Source: Brevibacillus porteri
GTDB lineage: Bacteria > Bacillota > Bacilli > Brevibacillales > Brevibacillaceae
Length of the DNA stretch: 64,000 bases
Direction: 5' to 3'
Assembly: GCF_003013475.1 (NCBI RefSeq)
Contig: NZ_PXZO01000010.1
Coordinates: 180,746-244,745, forward strand
Made by a program: the position numbers and the translations under genes. Shown one piece after another: positions 16,792 to 25,614 of this stretch. The notes beneath the pieces are model-generated. The model was not told where the DNA came from. It saw only the letters and a list, made by a program, of their open reading frames with translations, and searched no databases. Position 1 is the first letter of the stretch. Each line of letters begins with the position of its first letter.

Positions 16792-19700
16792 TCATGCATT
16801 TGTCGATTCCAAAGTGGTAAGGCTTTTCTTTTCCTGCTTTTGCTTGCGTTTGTTGCGTCTCTTTTGTCCCATCTCATCAAACCATACGGTCACCACAGGT
16901 ACGAGGATGAGCGTGATCATGGTGGAGAAAATCAAACCGTACATGACGGTAGTAGCCATTGGTGCTTGCAGTTCTAAACCAGACCCAGCAGCAACGGAGA
17001 GCGGAGCAATAGCCATTATCGTCGTGAGGGTTGTCATCAAAATCGGGCGCAGACGAGCAGGCCCCGCATGTAAAATCGCTTCATGTAACTCCCAACCCTT
17101 TGCACGCAACTGGTTGATCAAGTCGATTAACACAATCGCATTGTTCACAACCAGACCGATCAGCAAAATGTACCCGATCAAAACAGATACGGTAATAGGC
17201 GTACCTGTAAACAAAAGCCCCAATATGACCCCAGTAAGGCTCGGAGGAACCGAGAACATGATGATAAATGGACTAAAGAGTGATTCAAACTGAGCAGCCA
17301 TAACCATGTACACAAGCACGACGGACAAGACAATCGCGAGACCCAGATTCACAAAAGAATTTCCCATATCCTCGCTTTGCCCGCCCATTTCGATGGTGTA
17401 TCCGTCCGGAACATTCAGCTTATTGATAATACTCGTAATTTCCGTCGAGGCCGCTTGCAGGTTATCCCCGATCAAATCGCTTGTGACCGTCACTTCACGC
17501 GTCATGTTTTTGCGCTCAATCGATGGCGGTACATCGACTTTGCTGATGGTCGCTACGGATGTGAGGCTGATTTGAGCGCCCGTCGGCGTGGAAATACGCA
17601 GGTTCTTCAAGTAATTAATATCTTCCTTATAGTCTTCTGGCAGCTTGAGATTGATATCAATTTCATCTTCACCCGTACGATACTGGGTAACCGTTTGACC
17701 TTGGAAAGAAGTTCGCACAGCAGAAAGGATTTCATTTGTTGTCAATCCGTACAAACTCGCCTTCTCTGTATTGACCTTCACATCGAACTCCTGACTCATT
17801 TCCTGAACACTGGTAGATACGTTCATCGTTCCCGGTACCTTGGCTATTTCCCCTTTCACAATCTCGCTCAGTTCCGTTAAGACGTCCAGATCATCTCCGC
17901 GAATTTCAATGGAGATAGCTGGTCCGCCCCCCATACCACCGGAAAGGGATTTCACCTTAATATCTGCTCCTGCAATATGCTTGACTTGCTCTTGCAGGCT
18001 AACAGCAATTTCCTCTGTTGATCGCTTTCTTGTAGAAATCTCTCCAATTTGCAGATCGATCGTTGCGTTATGAGAAGTAGATGCACCGCTCTCTGAAATA
18101 CCGTCGCCACCCCCGACCGAGGACTTGACCAATTTCTTTTCTGGCACTTGATTGACCGCTTCTTCTACCTGCTTCATTACTTTTTCAGTTTCCGTCAAGA
18201 CGGTACCCTTTGGCAGCTTGATCTCTACCTGGATTAATCCTTGATCCATATCTGGGAAAAATCCTGCGCCGAGAGATGGAACTAGCATCAATGAGCCAAT
18301 CAACATGGCAAAAGCAGATCCAATCACCGTTTTCCGATGACCCAATGCCCATTTGAGCACCCTTTGATAGCCTTTTTCTACTTTATGGAACCCGATATTA
18401 AACCAGATCAACGGATTGATGCCTCGATAGTTTTCGTGATTCGTATGCTCCGGTATTGTTTTTAACATACGAGCACTCATCATCGGAACCAGCAAGAACG
18501 TGAAAACGAGTGCTGCGATGTGTGAGAAAACGACCGTCAAAGCTAACGGTGCGAACAGCTCAGCAACGAGACCTTGTGTCAGCGCAATCGGTAAGAATAC
18601 GCAAATTTGTGCCAATGCGGAAGCCATTACTGCCGTTCCTACTTCTTTGGAACCGACCAATGCCGCTTCCATCATACTCTTGCCCTGTTCCCGCTGACGG
18701 AAAATGTTTTCCAGCATAACGACCGCAAAGTCTACTAATGATCCCAATCCGAGTGTGAGACCTGCTAGGGAAATCAAGTTGATTGTTTGACCTGTCATGT
18801 ACATCAAGAGGAAGGTCGATATGATCGATACAGGCAGGACAATGACCGCAATGAGCATAGACGACAGACTGCCCAAGAAGAAGAACAGCATGAGTACGCC
18901 AATGGCACCACCTGCCAGAGCATGTACCACCGTGTTGTCAACAGAGCTCTGGATGTATGTGGAGGTATCGAAAACGATACGTGTTTCTACATTTGCTGGA
19001 AGCGTGCTATTAATCTTCTCTAGCTCTGCCTTTACGTCTTTCGCGATTTTGATCGTATTGCCTCCGGTGCCTTTCATCACAGCAACTGCCAAGCTCGGCT
19101 TTCCATCAACGTAGCTCAGCTCGGTCACTTCTTTGATAGTGTCTGTTACTTTCGCGATATCGCTTAATCGGATGAAGCTCCCACCGACAGAGATCGGAGT
19201 GAGTGCAATCGTGTCCACATTGGTGAATTCTCCTTGCACGCGGATACTGGTCTTTCCGTCACCTTCCCGTATCGCACCAGCTGATCCAGATACATTGCTG
19301 TTTTCTAGTGCTGACTTTATTTGATCCAATGTCAATCCATAGGCAGCTAGTTTGGCGGGGTCCACGATGATGTCGACGATTCGCTCTTGCCCACCTGTGA
19401 CAGTGACAGAAGCGACACCGTTAATTCGTTCCAAGCGGGATTTAATCAAATCATCTGCGACTTTTTTCAGTTTGTTGACATCTTGATCGCCAGTTACAGC
19501 CAGATCAATTATTGGCTGGCTTGTCGGATCAAATTTCAATACCCTTGGTGAACCAGCTGATTCAGGCAAGCTCCCTCGGACCAAATCTACTTTATCTCGC
19601 ATATTCAGCGTCGCTTGATCCATGTTTGTTCCCCACTTGAAATGGAGGATGACCGAGGAGGAGCCATTAACAGAAGTTGATGTGATCTTGTCTAAATTCG

Positions 19701-19923
19701 GAACCGTGCCTAGTGCATTTTCCATCGGTTTGGTAACCAGCTTTTCTACCTCAGCTGGAGCCGCCCCCTCTACAGAGGTAACAACTACGGCGACCGGAGA
19801 AGTCAGCGATGGCATCAATTCAATAGCCAAGCGAGGAAAGGTAACTAAACCAAAAATGAAGATCGCTACGGATATCATAATCATCGTGACCGGACGTTTA
19901 ATGGACAGTTCTGATAAATTCAA
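16792..19923 (-). CDS. RND-family efflux pump (AcrB/SwrC-like)
   Basis: The 1043-residue protein has 12 predicted membrane segments with two large extracellular loops (after TM1 and TM7). It opens with the RND N-terminus IKRPVTMIMISVAIFIFG and contains the TM11 segment GLVVNNAIVLIDLINQLR. In TM4 only one of the two canonical relay aspartates is present (SLVDFAVVMLENI instead of VDDAIVVVEN), yet the partner TM10-11 region is intact. Gram-positive members such as B. subtilis SwrC give resistance to and export of lipopeptides. Its operon contains a MarR-like regulator and an adaptor, but no outer-membrane factor, as expected for a monoderm. Confidence 0.9.
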   Translation of the reverse strand: MNLSELSIKRPVTMIMISVAIFIFGLVTFPRLAIELMPSLTSPVAVVVTSVEGAAPAEVEKLVTKPMENALGTVPNLDKITSTSVNGSSSVILHFKWGTNMDQATLNMRDKVDLVRGSLPESAGSPRVLKFDPTSQPIIDLAVTGDQDVNKLKKVADDLIKSRLERINGVASVTVTGGQERIVDIIVDPAKLAAYGLTLDQIKSALENSNVSGSAGAIREGDGKTSIRVQGEFTNVDTIALTPISVGGSFIRLSDIAKVTDTIKEVTELSYVDGKPSLAVAVMKGTGGNTIKIAKDVKAELEKINSTLPANVETRIVFDTSTYIQSSVDNTVVHALAGGAIGVLMLFFFLGSLSSMLIAVIVLPVSIISTFLLMYMTGQTINLISLAGLTLGLGSLVDFAVVMLENIFRQREQGKSMMEAALVGSKEVGTAVMASALAQICVFLPIALTQGLVAELFAPLALTVVFSHIAALVFTFLLVPMMSARMLKTIPEHTNHENYRGINPLIWFNIGFHKVEKGYQRVLKWALGHRKTVIGSAFAMLIGSLMLVPSLGAGFFPDMDQGLIQVEIKLPKGTVLTETEKVMKQVEEAVNQVPEKKLVKSSVGGGDGISESGASTSHNATIDLQIGEISTRKRSTEEIAVSLQEQVKHIAGADIKVKSLSGGMGGGPAISIEIRGDDLDVLTELSEIVKGEIAKVPGTMNVSTSVQEMSQEFDVKVNTEKASLYGLTTNEILSAVRTSFQGQTVTQYRTGEDEIDINLKLPEDYKEDINYLKNLRISTPTGAQISLTSVATISKVDVPPSIERKNMTREVTVTSDLIGDNLQAASTEITSIINKLNVPDGYTIEMGGQSEDMGNSFVNLGLAIVLSVVLVYMVMAAQFESLFSPFIIMFSVPPSLTGVILGLLFTGTPITVSVLIGYILLIGLVVNNAIVLIDLINQLRAKGWELHEAILHAGPARLRPILMTTLTTIMAIAPLSVAAGSGLELQAPMATTVMYGLIFSTMITLILVPVVTVWFDEMGQKRRNKRKQKQEKKSLTTLESTNA

Positions 19924-19960
19924 ATTTTCTCACCTCTTCATTTGTAGAGAGCTCAGCGTA

Positions 19961-20344
19961 TCAGCTCAGTATTTCTTTCTCCAAAATAAGCGCGCGCAAG
20001 GAATGCAGCGATGCAGGTGTGCAAGCACTTCCTTCTTGTCCCGTCCAATTCGCTGTCACACGCTCCGTCAATGCTGCCCACACAATTCTCCGATCCGATT
20101 TATCACGAAATCTGCGCACCAAGTTCATCTGTTCCAACCGACTGATTAAACCTGAGGTCGTACTATACGAAAGATCAATCGCCTTGCTGATTTCTCCCAT
20201 TGTTTTCGGGCTTATCGCGATTTGCTCGAGAATGAGAACTTGTTGCCAGGTGATATCACTTGAATCCAATGCTTGCATGGAAAGCGTGGAAAACACGGTG
20301 CTCGTATCCCGTAGAATCTTCGCTAACTGAAACAGTTCGTTCAT
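19961..20344 (-). CDS. MarR-family regulator of the RND efflux operon
   Basis: A winged helix is visible at ~residues 30-95 (ITWQQVLILEQIAISPKTMGEISKAIDLSYSTTSGLISRLEQMNLVRRFRDKSDRRIVWAALTE). At 127 residues it is shorter than most MarR proteins (about 140-150), and the C-terminal dimerisation helix is short. It is the first gene of the MarR-RND-adaptor operon, 37 bases before the pump, so it probably represses the operon and releases it on ligand binding. Confidence 0.8.
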   Translation of the reverse strand: MNELFQLAKILRDTSTVFSTLSMQALDSSDITWQQVLILEQIAISPKTMGEISKAIDLSYSTTSGLISRLEQMNLVRRFRDKSDRRIVWAALTERVTANWTGQEGSACTPASLHSLRALILEKEILS

Positions 20345-20437
20345 AAAAGCCTCCTACCCATTGTCTATTTTTCGGACTATCGTTCGGGGAGTTCCCCTCC
20401 ACAGATCACATTGTACTTATACGATTCGTCCCCGAAG

Positions 20438-20540
20438 TCTATCGGGTAGTCAAATTGTGGAATTTGATTTTATCTATCCAGAGATAGAAGACCGTACACC
20501 CGGAGATAGACGACAGCGCATGCTAAAATGAAACTATAAT
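20438..20540 (+). promoter_or_regulatory. Divergent control region with TCTATC/GATAGA half-sites and a -10 box
   Basis: TCTATC occurs at 20438 and 20473, GATAGA at 20483 and 20505; TCTATC-CAGA-GATAGA (20473-20488) is a perfect dyad. A consensus TATAAT (20535-20540) stands 32 bases before the kinase start, while the -35 position is poor and abuts the last half-site, as in activator-dependent promoters. The bound regulator may be the response regulator at 21772 or the MarR protein. Confidence 0.5.
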
Positions 20541-20572
20541 GGGTACGTATTCCAAGAAAGGAGGTTGTCTTC

Positions 20573-21739
20573 TTGAACGCTTCAACTGCATCTTTACGCT
20601 CACGTTTCCTGCTTATTTGTTTTTTTGTATTGTTCTCATTTTTTCTCATTCCAACTGCTTACATGCATGAACCCACCATTCCCTTTATCATCACTCTGAT
20701 CATTATCTTCTGCTTCCTGCTGATGTTTCTCAGGCCCAAAAAAAATTGGAGACCTTTTCAAAAAGACATCGCCATTATCGTTCTTGGTACCGTGTCATTT
20801 ATAAAGGTTCTATATGTAGGGGTAGAGGTCGGTCTATCCTTGCCATTGGTAGCTTTTATTGGATTTCACATTCTTGAACGCCGCCGATTGTACTATGCGA
20901 TTTTTTTTGGCGCATGCTCCTTTTCTCACATGTTCTTTTATAAAGACTATATTTTTGAGGAGGTAGTAGGCTATGTCGTGGCCTATATCGGATGGTATAT
21001 CGGTGCACGAGGATTATCTCTTCAAAATCAAGCAAAGGAATCGAGTCAGCAGCATCTGAAACAATTGCAAGAGGCGCATGTTGAACTCCAGAAAGCTCAT
21101 TCTGAACTTCAAGAGGCTTCTGTGAATACACTTCGTGCTGCTGTCCTGGAGGAGAGGACCAGAATCGCCCGTGATGTTCACGACGCCTTGGGACACAGTC
21201 TCACATCGTTAATCGTTCAATTGAATGCCTTGAAATACATGCTGCAAGGCGGACCGAGTGACGCACAGGAGGCTGTGCGAGACATGCTTTCGGTATCCAA
21301 GCAAAGCCTCGATGATATACGCTCGTCTGTACATACATTAGCCGCAGACAAGTCCTCTCTAGGAATCACACCACTGCGTATACTCTTATCACGAGCCCAA
21401 CAGCATACCGACATCAAAATGCATTTGATCAGTCCCAATCCAGATATTCCGCTCTCACAGCAGATGACCATTACGCTTTACCGGATTCTCCAAGAAGCTA
21501 TTACCAATTCCATTCGACATTCGAATGCAACAGAGATTTTCATCTCGATAGAAAAAAAGCAAAACTTCCTATTCCTGTCTATTTGGGACAATGGAAATAT
21601 TACGAATCATCATCAAATCAAACTAGGCTTTGGTTTAACAGGTATCGCAGAACAAACCAAGCAATTAAATGGAGACCTTTCCTATTCCATTCGAGAGCCC
21701 CACGGCTTTCAAATTGACATCAGCTTTCCGCTTTGGTAA
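20573..21739 (+). CDS. NarL-type (HisKA_3) sensor histidine kinase
   Basis: The first ~150 residues are four to six membrane segments with short loops, followed by a short Gln/Glu-rich coiled coil (~155-185). The phospho-acceptor His is in EERTRIARDVHDALGHSLTSL, and the ATPase domain has LQEAITNSIRHSNA and GFGLTGIAEQTKQL. It starts with TTG, with GGAGG eight bases upstream. It forms a two-gene operon with the regulator at 21772 and diverges from the MarR-RND operon. It is a paralogue of the DesK-type kinase in layout, but the stimulus is unknown. Confidence 0.87.
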   Translation: MNASTASLRSRFLLICFFVLFSFFLIPTAYMHEPTIPFIITLIIIFCFLLMFLRPKKNWRPFQKDIAIIVLGTVSFIKVLYVGVEVGLSLPLVAFIGFHILERRRLYYAIFFGACSFSHMFFYKDYIFEEVVGYVVAYIGWYIGARGLSLQNQAKESSQQHLKQLQEAHVELQKAHSELQEASVNTLRAAVLEERTRIARDVHDALGHSLTSLIVQLNALKYMLQGGPSDAQEAVRDMLSVSKQSLDDIRSSVHTLAADKSSLGITPLRILLSRAQQHTDIKMHLISPNPDIPLSQQMTITLYRILQEAITNSIRHSNATEIFISIEKKQNFLFLSIWDNGNITNHHQIKLGFGLTGIAEQTKQLNGDLSYSIREPHGFQIDISFPLW

Positions 21740-21771
21740 ACAAATAGCGATCTATACGGAGGAATGCCAGC

Positions 21772-22485
21772 ATGGCAAATAAAATCAAAAAAGAGACCAT
21801 TCGTGTGGTCCTGGTCGATGACCAAACGATGATCCGTCAAGGATTGGGGTATGTCATAAAAATGCAGAAGGATATGGAAGTAAGCGGGGAGGCTTCCAAT
21901 GGAGAAGAAGCCGTGAAGCTCGTAGGAGAAATCATTCCTGATGTAGTCTTAATGGATGTACAGATGCCAAACATGTCAGGAATCGATGCAACCCGAGAAA
22001 TCACTCGCCTCCATCCTTCGATAAAAGTATTAATCCTCACAACCTTTGACACGTACGATTACATCGTAGATGGTATTCGGGCAGGTGCTGTCGGCTATAT
22101 GCTAAAGGATTCCGATTCACAGGATATGTTGGACCTCATTCGCAGGGCCCATCAGGGAGAGGCACTTTTCTACACGGCTACTGCTGCCAAGGCTCTAGCG
22201 GAGGTTCTACAGTGTCAACAAAAGAATCACGAGTCTGCCTCTCATTCTGACTCTGATGCTGATTCTGTGCTTCCCCCTCTTGTCATGTTAGATCAGTTGA
22301 CTGATAGAGAGCAGGACGTACTAGAGCAGCTATCCTACGGCAAACGGAACGATCAAATTGCGCAGCACTTACTCATCTCCGAGGGAACCGTCAAGACGCA
22401 TATCCATCGGATTTTGCAGAAAATGGGCGTAGGAGATCGTACACAGGCAGTTGCCAAGGCGATCCGGTATAAAATCGTGAAATAA
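21772..22485 (+). CDS. NarL/FixJ-family response regulator
   Basis: The receiver domain (VLVDDQTMIRQG, phospho-acceptor in VVLMDVQMPNMSG, LKDSDSQDM) is followed by a ~25-residue Ser/Asp-rich linker (~150-175) and a LuxR HTH (LTDREQDVLEQLSYGKRNDQIAQHLLISEGTVKTHIHRILQK). GGAGG is nine bases before the ATG. It is partner of the preceding kinase. Target genes are unknown; the half-sites upstream of the operon suggest autoregulation and perhaps control of the divergent efflux genes. Confidence 0.88.
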   Translation: MANKIKKETIRVVLVDDQTMIRQGLGYVIKMQKDMEVSGEASNGEEAVKLVGEIIPDVVLMDVQMPNMSGIDATREITRLHPSIKVLILTTFDTYDYIVDGIRAGAVGYMLKDSDSQDMLDLIRRAHQGEALFYTATAAKALAEVLQCQQKNHESASHSDSDADSVLPPLVMLDQLTDREQDVLEQLSYGKRNDQIAQHLLISEGTVKTHIHRILQKMGVGDRTQAVAKAIRYKIVK

Positions 22486-22497
22486 TAAAGGAAACGC

Positions 22498-22530
22498 AAA
22501 AAAGCCCAAGCATATAAGCCATGCTTGAGC
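22498..22530 (-). terminator. Terminator after the GNAT gene
   Basis: CAAGCAT (22507-22513) pairs with ATGCTTG (22521-22527), extended by GC pairs; six Ts follow on the minus strand. It also lies just past the stop of the convergent response-regulator gene. Confidence 0.65.
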
Positions 22531-22576
22531 GTTGACAGCTGATTGGAATAGACTGCAGCTATTCCATACTCCGTAT

Positions 22577-23035
22577 CTATCCGATCTCCACTTCCAACAA
22601 CGGCAATACTCTTCCTGGGAACACGGTAGACACGATTTCACCTACTCGCTTTGCTCCCCTCGACAAGTAAAACGGTTCTGCGTACGGGTCACTATGGATG
22701 GTGATGACTGAGATTTCTTGCTTTTGTGCCACCTCTACCATATGCTGCCACAGAGCCTTTCCGTAACCTTTTCCTACTGCCTCCGGTTCCATGAACAAAA
22801 AGCCTAACAGCCACTGCTCTTGCTCAGCATCCTTTTCCAAACTCATGAAGCCCTTGATGCTGCCCTCATCCTCTAGCACATATACTTCGTGTTTCTTGAT
22901 ATAGGCAGGCGATAGCGTCAGGTCGTTACGACAGGCCTCCATGAATTCATCACTGTATCCCCAATAAGCTTTGGAGCGATAGGCTAGCTCGCTCAGTTCG
23001 CTTGCTTCTTGTCCTTTTGCTCTGCGAATGTTCAT
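22577..23035 (-). CDS. GNAT-family N-acetyltransferase
   Basis: The 152-residue protein shows the acetyl-CoA loop (EPEAVGKGYGKALWQHMVEVA) and the motif B region (ISVITIHSDPYAEPFYLSRGAKRVGE), and begins with MNIRRAKGQEASELSELAYRSK. The substrate is unknown; small free-standing GNATs of this type act on small amines or antibiotics. The ATG at 23035 is preceded five bases upstream by an uninterrupted run of nine Gs, which must serve as the ribosome site; a TTG at 23059 upstream of it is unlikely. It is monocistronic with its own terminator. Confidence 0.85.
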   Translation of the reverse strand: MNIRRAKGQEASELSELAYRSKAYWGYSDEFMEACRNDLTLSPAYIKKHEVYVLEDEGSIKGFMSLEKDAEQEQWLLGFLFMEPEAVGKGYGKALWQHMVEVAQKQEISVITIHSDPYAEPFYLSRGAKRVGEIVSTVFPGRVLPLLEVEIG

Positions 23036-23128
23036 CTTGACCCCCCCCCATTTATACAATATTTGTAAACCACCTAGCGTTTACCTGATTCTTCACGTAC
23101 AAAAAGAATCCTTCCCGCCCTCACGCAC

Positions 23129-23161
23129 AAAAAAATGGTCATCACATTGGACGACCATTTT
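23129..23161. terminator. Bidirectional terminator between amidohydrolase and GNAT
   Basis: AAAATGGTC (23132-23140) pairs with GACCATTTT (23153-23161), with an A-run before it that gives a T tail on the minus strand; it follows the amidohydrolase stop. Confidence 0.75.
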
Positions 23162-23167
23162 CCTCTC

Positions 23168-24889
23168 TTACTTTGCTTCCTTTTGACGATAGACTTCCTT
23201 CCCTTCAACCAAGGTCAGCACGACTTTCGCATCCTTGATTTGAGTGGCCGGAATTTTAAACAAGTTTTTATCGAGCACGATGAGATCTGCCTTCTTGCCG
23301 ACTTCGATCGAGCCTGTGATATCATCCACGTGGTTGGCGTAAGCACCATCAATCGTGAAGCTGGCGATCATTTCAGCAAGCGTCGCACGTTCTTCTGGGT
23401 TGGCGATTTTGCTCGGATCGGTTACACCATCCTCGATCCGCGTAATGCCTTGTTGAATGCCGTGCAGTGGATTGAATTCTGGCGTTACGATGTAGTCAGA
23501 CGAAGATGCTACATGCACCCCTTTATTCAGGAAGCTCTTCATCGGATATTCTTTTTCTGCGCGTTCGCGGCCCAAGTACGGTACTTCGATCTCATCATAG
23601 TAGCCCTCTTCCTGCATAAACCAGAACGGCTGCACGATTCCGACTGCCTCCAGCTTTTTGAAGCGCTCGATGTCTGATTCATTGACCAGTTGCAAGTGAA
23701 CGAGCGAGTGGCGAGCATCGTGCTTGCCATTTAGTTTTTCAGCGAGCTCCATACCGTCCAGTGCAATGCGGGTAGAAGCATCCCCGATGGAATGGACGTG
23801 CAATTGGAAGCCTACCTTGTCTACTGCGGCAGCTGTTTGATTGTAAACCTCTTGCTTCCAGATTAATTCTCCGTTTGTTTCTTTATGGACATACGGTTTT
23901 TCCAAGTAAGCGGTAGCGCCTTCTACGACACCATCCAAGAAGATTTTGACGGCGTTGACTTGGAATAGGGGGTTTTGATTGCGCTCACGGATTTTTACGA
24001 ATTCTGCGACCTGTTCAGGTCCCTTTTCCGGATTCGCTGTCAATGCATTGCGGAAGCGGATGGTCAGCTTGTCCTCTTTCGCGAGCTCCTCGTATGCTTC
24101 CAATACGTTCGGATAGCGCAGCATATCCGGGTCGCGCACTGTAGTTACACCGCGTTCAACCGCTTTTTCTTGGTAAGCTTCAATTCCGGACTTGTATTGC
24201 TGTACGGTGTATCCGCCGATTTTTGACAGTACCAGATCCATGGCGCTTTCACGCAACGTTCCAGAGGGTTCTCCTGTTTTCGGATCGCGCTCGATAATGC
24301 CGCCTTCAGGATTTGGTGTGTCCTTCGTGATTCCGGCCAGCTTCAATGCCGCCGAGTTCACCCACAAAGAATGTCCATCATCCGAGGTCAGTGCGATTGG
24401 AGTCTTTGGGACAATTTTATCCAATACTTCCTTGCGTGGACCGATACCAGGCACTACCGGATTGCTCCAGCCGCGGCCTTGTAATGTTGGTTCGTTTGGA
24501 TGCTCTTTTACGAATTTCTCGATGGTTGCAACATATTCCTCGACAGAGCCTCCGTCAAACAAATCAATGGAGAAAATGAGTCCCGTCGTTTTACTCGCAT
24601 GCGTATGGCTGTCGATAAAGCCCGGCAACACCATTTGACCTTTCAGATCGATTACTTTTGTATCCTTGCCGATGTGTGCTTTCGCATATTCATCTGCGCC
24701 GACAAAGACGATTTCGTCCCCGCGAATGGCCACTGCCTCTGCCCAGCTGTTCTTCATGTCCACTGTGTAGACCGTGCCGTTGGTTAGCACGACATCTGCT
24801 GGCTGTTTTGTCTCTTGGGCGGCAAAAGCCGACATCGGGCTCATCAACGCTGTGGCGAGCAATGCGCTGGTTAATTTTTTCCCAAACAC
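23168..24889 (-). CDS. Exported amidohydrolase (YtcJ-like)
   Basis: A Sec signal peptide ends near AFAAQ. The body is an amidohydrolase-3 barrel with an N-terminal composite beta domain (VVLTNGTVYTVD), metal ligands in LPGFIDSHTH, further His in QLHVHSIGDAS and SLVHLQ, and Asp in ASSSDYIVTPEFNP. The C-terminal beta strand pair is SIEVGKKADLIVLDKNLFKI. Members hydrolyse N-acyl or formamide bonds; the true substrate is unknown. The GTG at 24889 has AGGTGGG eight bases upstream; the frame-opening TTG two codons earlier is too close. Confidence 0.85.
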   Translation of the reverse strand: MFGKKLTSALLATALMSPMSAFAAQETKQPADVVLTNGTVYTVDMKNSWAEAVAIRGDEIVFVGADEYAKAHIGKDTKVIDLKGQMVLPGFIDSHTHASKTTGLIFSIDLFDGGSVEEYVATIEKFVKEHPNEPTLQGRGWSNPVVPGIGPRKEVLDKIVPKTPIALTSDDGHSLWVNSAALKLAGITKDTPNPEGGIIERDPKTGEPSGTLRESAMDLVLSKIGGYTVQQYKSGIEAYQEKAVERGVTTVRDPDMLRYPNVLEAYEELAKEDKLTIRFRNALTANPEKGPEQVAEFVKIRERNQNPLFQVNAVKIFLDGVVEGATAYLEKPYVHKETNGELIWKQEVYNQTAAAVDKVGFQLHVHSIGDASTRIALDGMELAEKLNGKHDARHSLVHLQLVNESDIERFKKLEAVGIVQPFWFMQEEGYYDEIEVPYLGRERAEKEYPMKSFLNKGVHVASSSDYIVTPEFNPLHGIQQGITRIEDGVTDPSKIANPEERATLAEMIASFTIDGAYANHVDDITGSIEVGKKADLIVLDKNLFKIPATQIKDAKVVLTLVEGKEVYRQKEAK

Positions 24890-25065
24890 GTTCAAATCCC
24901 ACCTATCTATTTATCTAAGATGAAAAGAATGCCAAAACTGATTGTAGCATCGCAACTCTGAAAATTCCATGAAATCCGGTCGAAAATTAGTATATTTTCC
25001 CGATTCATGGCGAAATCACTCACATATTGACTAATGGAATTGGTCAAATTGGTAAAAGGTTGATT

Positions 25066-25122
25066 TTGACTTCCCTGCATGATTCGATGTATACTCGTAA
25101 ATGTTTTAGGGGGTAAACATTT
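25066..25122 (+). promoter_or_regulatory. Promoter and MarR-type operator of the MarR-MFS operon
   Basis: TTGACT (25066-25071), an 18-base spacer and TATACT (25090-25095) form a good sigma-A promoter. AAATGTTT (25099-25106) and AAACATTT (25115-25122) are perfect 8-base arms of a dyad starting four bases after the -10, the position expected for autorepression by the MarR protein encoded just downstream. Confidence 0.75.
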
Positions 25123-25164
25123 CATCACATATATAATTAAATAACGAAAACAGGAGAGGGTACT

Positions 25165-25614
25165 ATGCCAAGCCAAGTCAATTTTGAAGAGCTTTATATT
25201 CAACTCCAACGAAAAGTTTCGGCTGAGTCGCACAAGCGTCTGGACCCACTCGTGTCAGGATCACAAGCCATGCTTTTGCGAATTCTAGATATGAACGGTC
25301 CGCAGAAGGCATCTTCTATTGCAGAACGTATGAATATTACCCCCGGAGCCGTTACGAGTCTCGCTGATAAATTGATTGCTTGCGGCTATGCCACGAGAAA
25401 TCGTGACAATACGGATCGCCGCGTCGTGCAGCTGGACATAACCGATCAAGGAAAAGAAATCCTACAGCAATACAAAGCTGTGGTGAGGAACACCATTGAA
25501 CAGTTTTTTGCCGGCGTATCTGATGAAGACAAGCAACACTTAATCCGCATCTATCGCCAGGTTCTGAAAAATATAGAGCAACAAAGAGAGGAGCATCAAG
25601 ATTGCAACAGCTAA
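25165..25614 (+). CDS. MarR-family repressor of the adjacent multidrug exporter
   Basis: The 149-residue winged-helix protein shows the MarR pattern: SGSQAMLLRILDMNGPQKASSIAERMNITPGAVTSLADKLIACGYATRNRDNTDRRVVQLDITDQGKEIL, with long N- and C-terminal dimerisation helices. A GGAGAGG site precedes the ATG. The exporter gene starts inside its last codons, so the two are translationally coupled; the upstream dyad is the likely operator. Confidence 0.9.
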   Translation: MPSQVNFEELYIQLQRKVSAESHKRLDPLVSGSQAMLLRILDMNGPQKASSIAERMNITPGAVTSLADKLIACGYATRNRDNTDRRVVQLDITDQGKEILQQYKAVVRNTIEQFFAGVSDEDKQHLIRIYRQVLKNIEQQREEHQDCNS

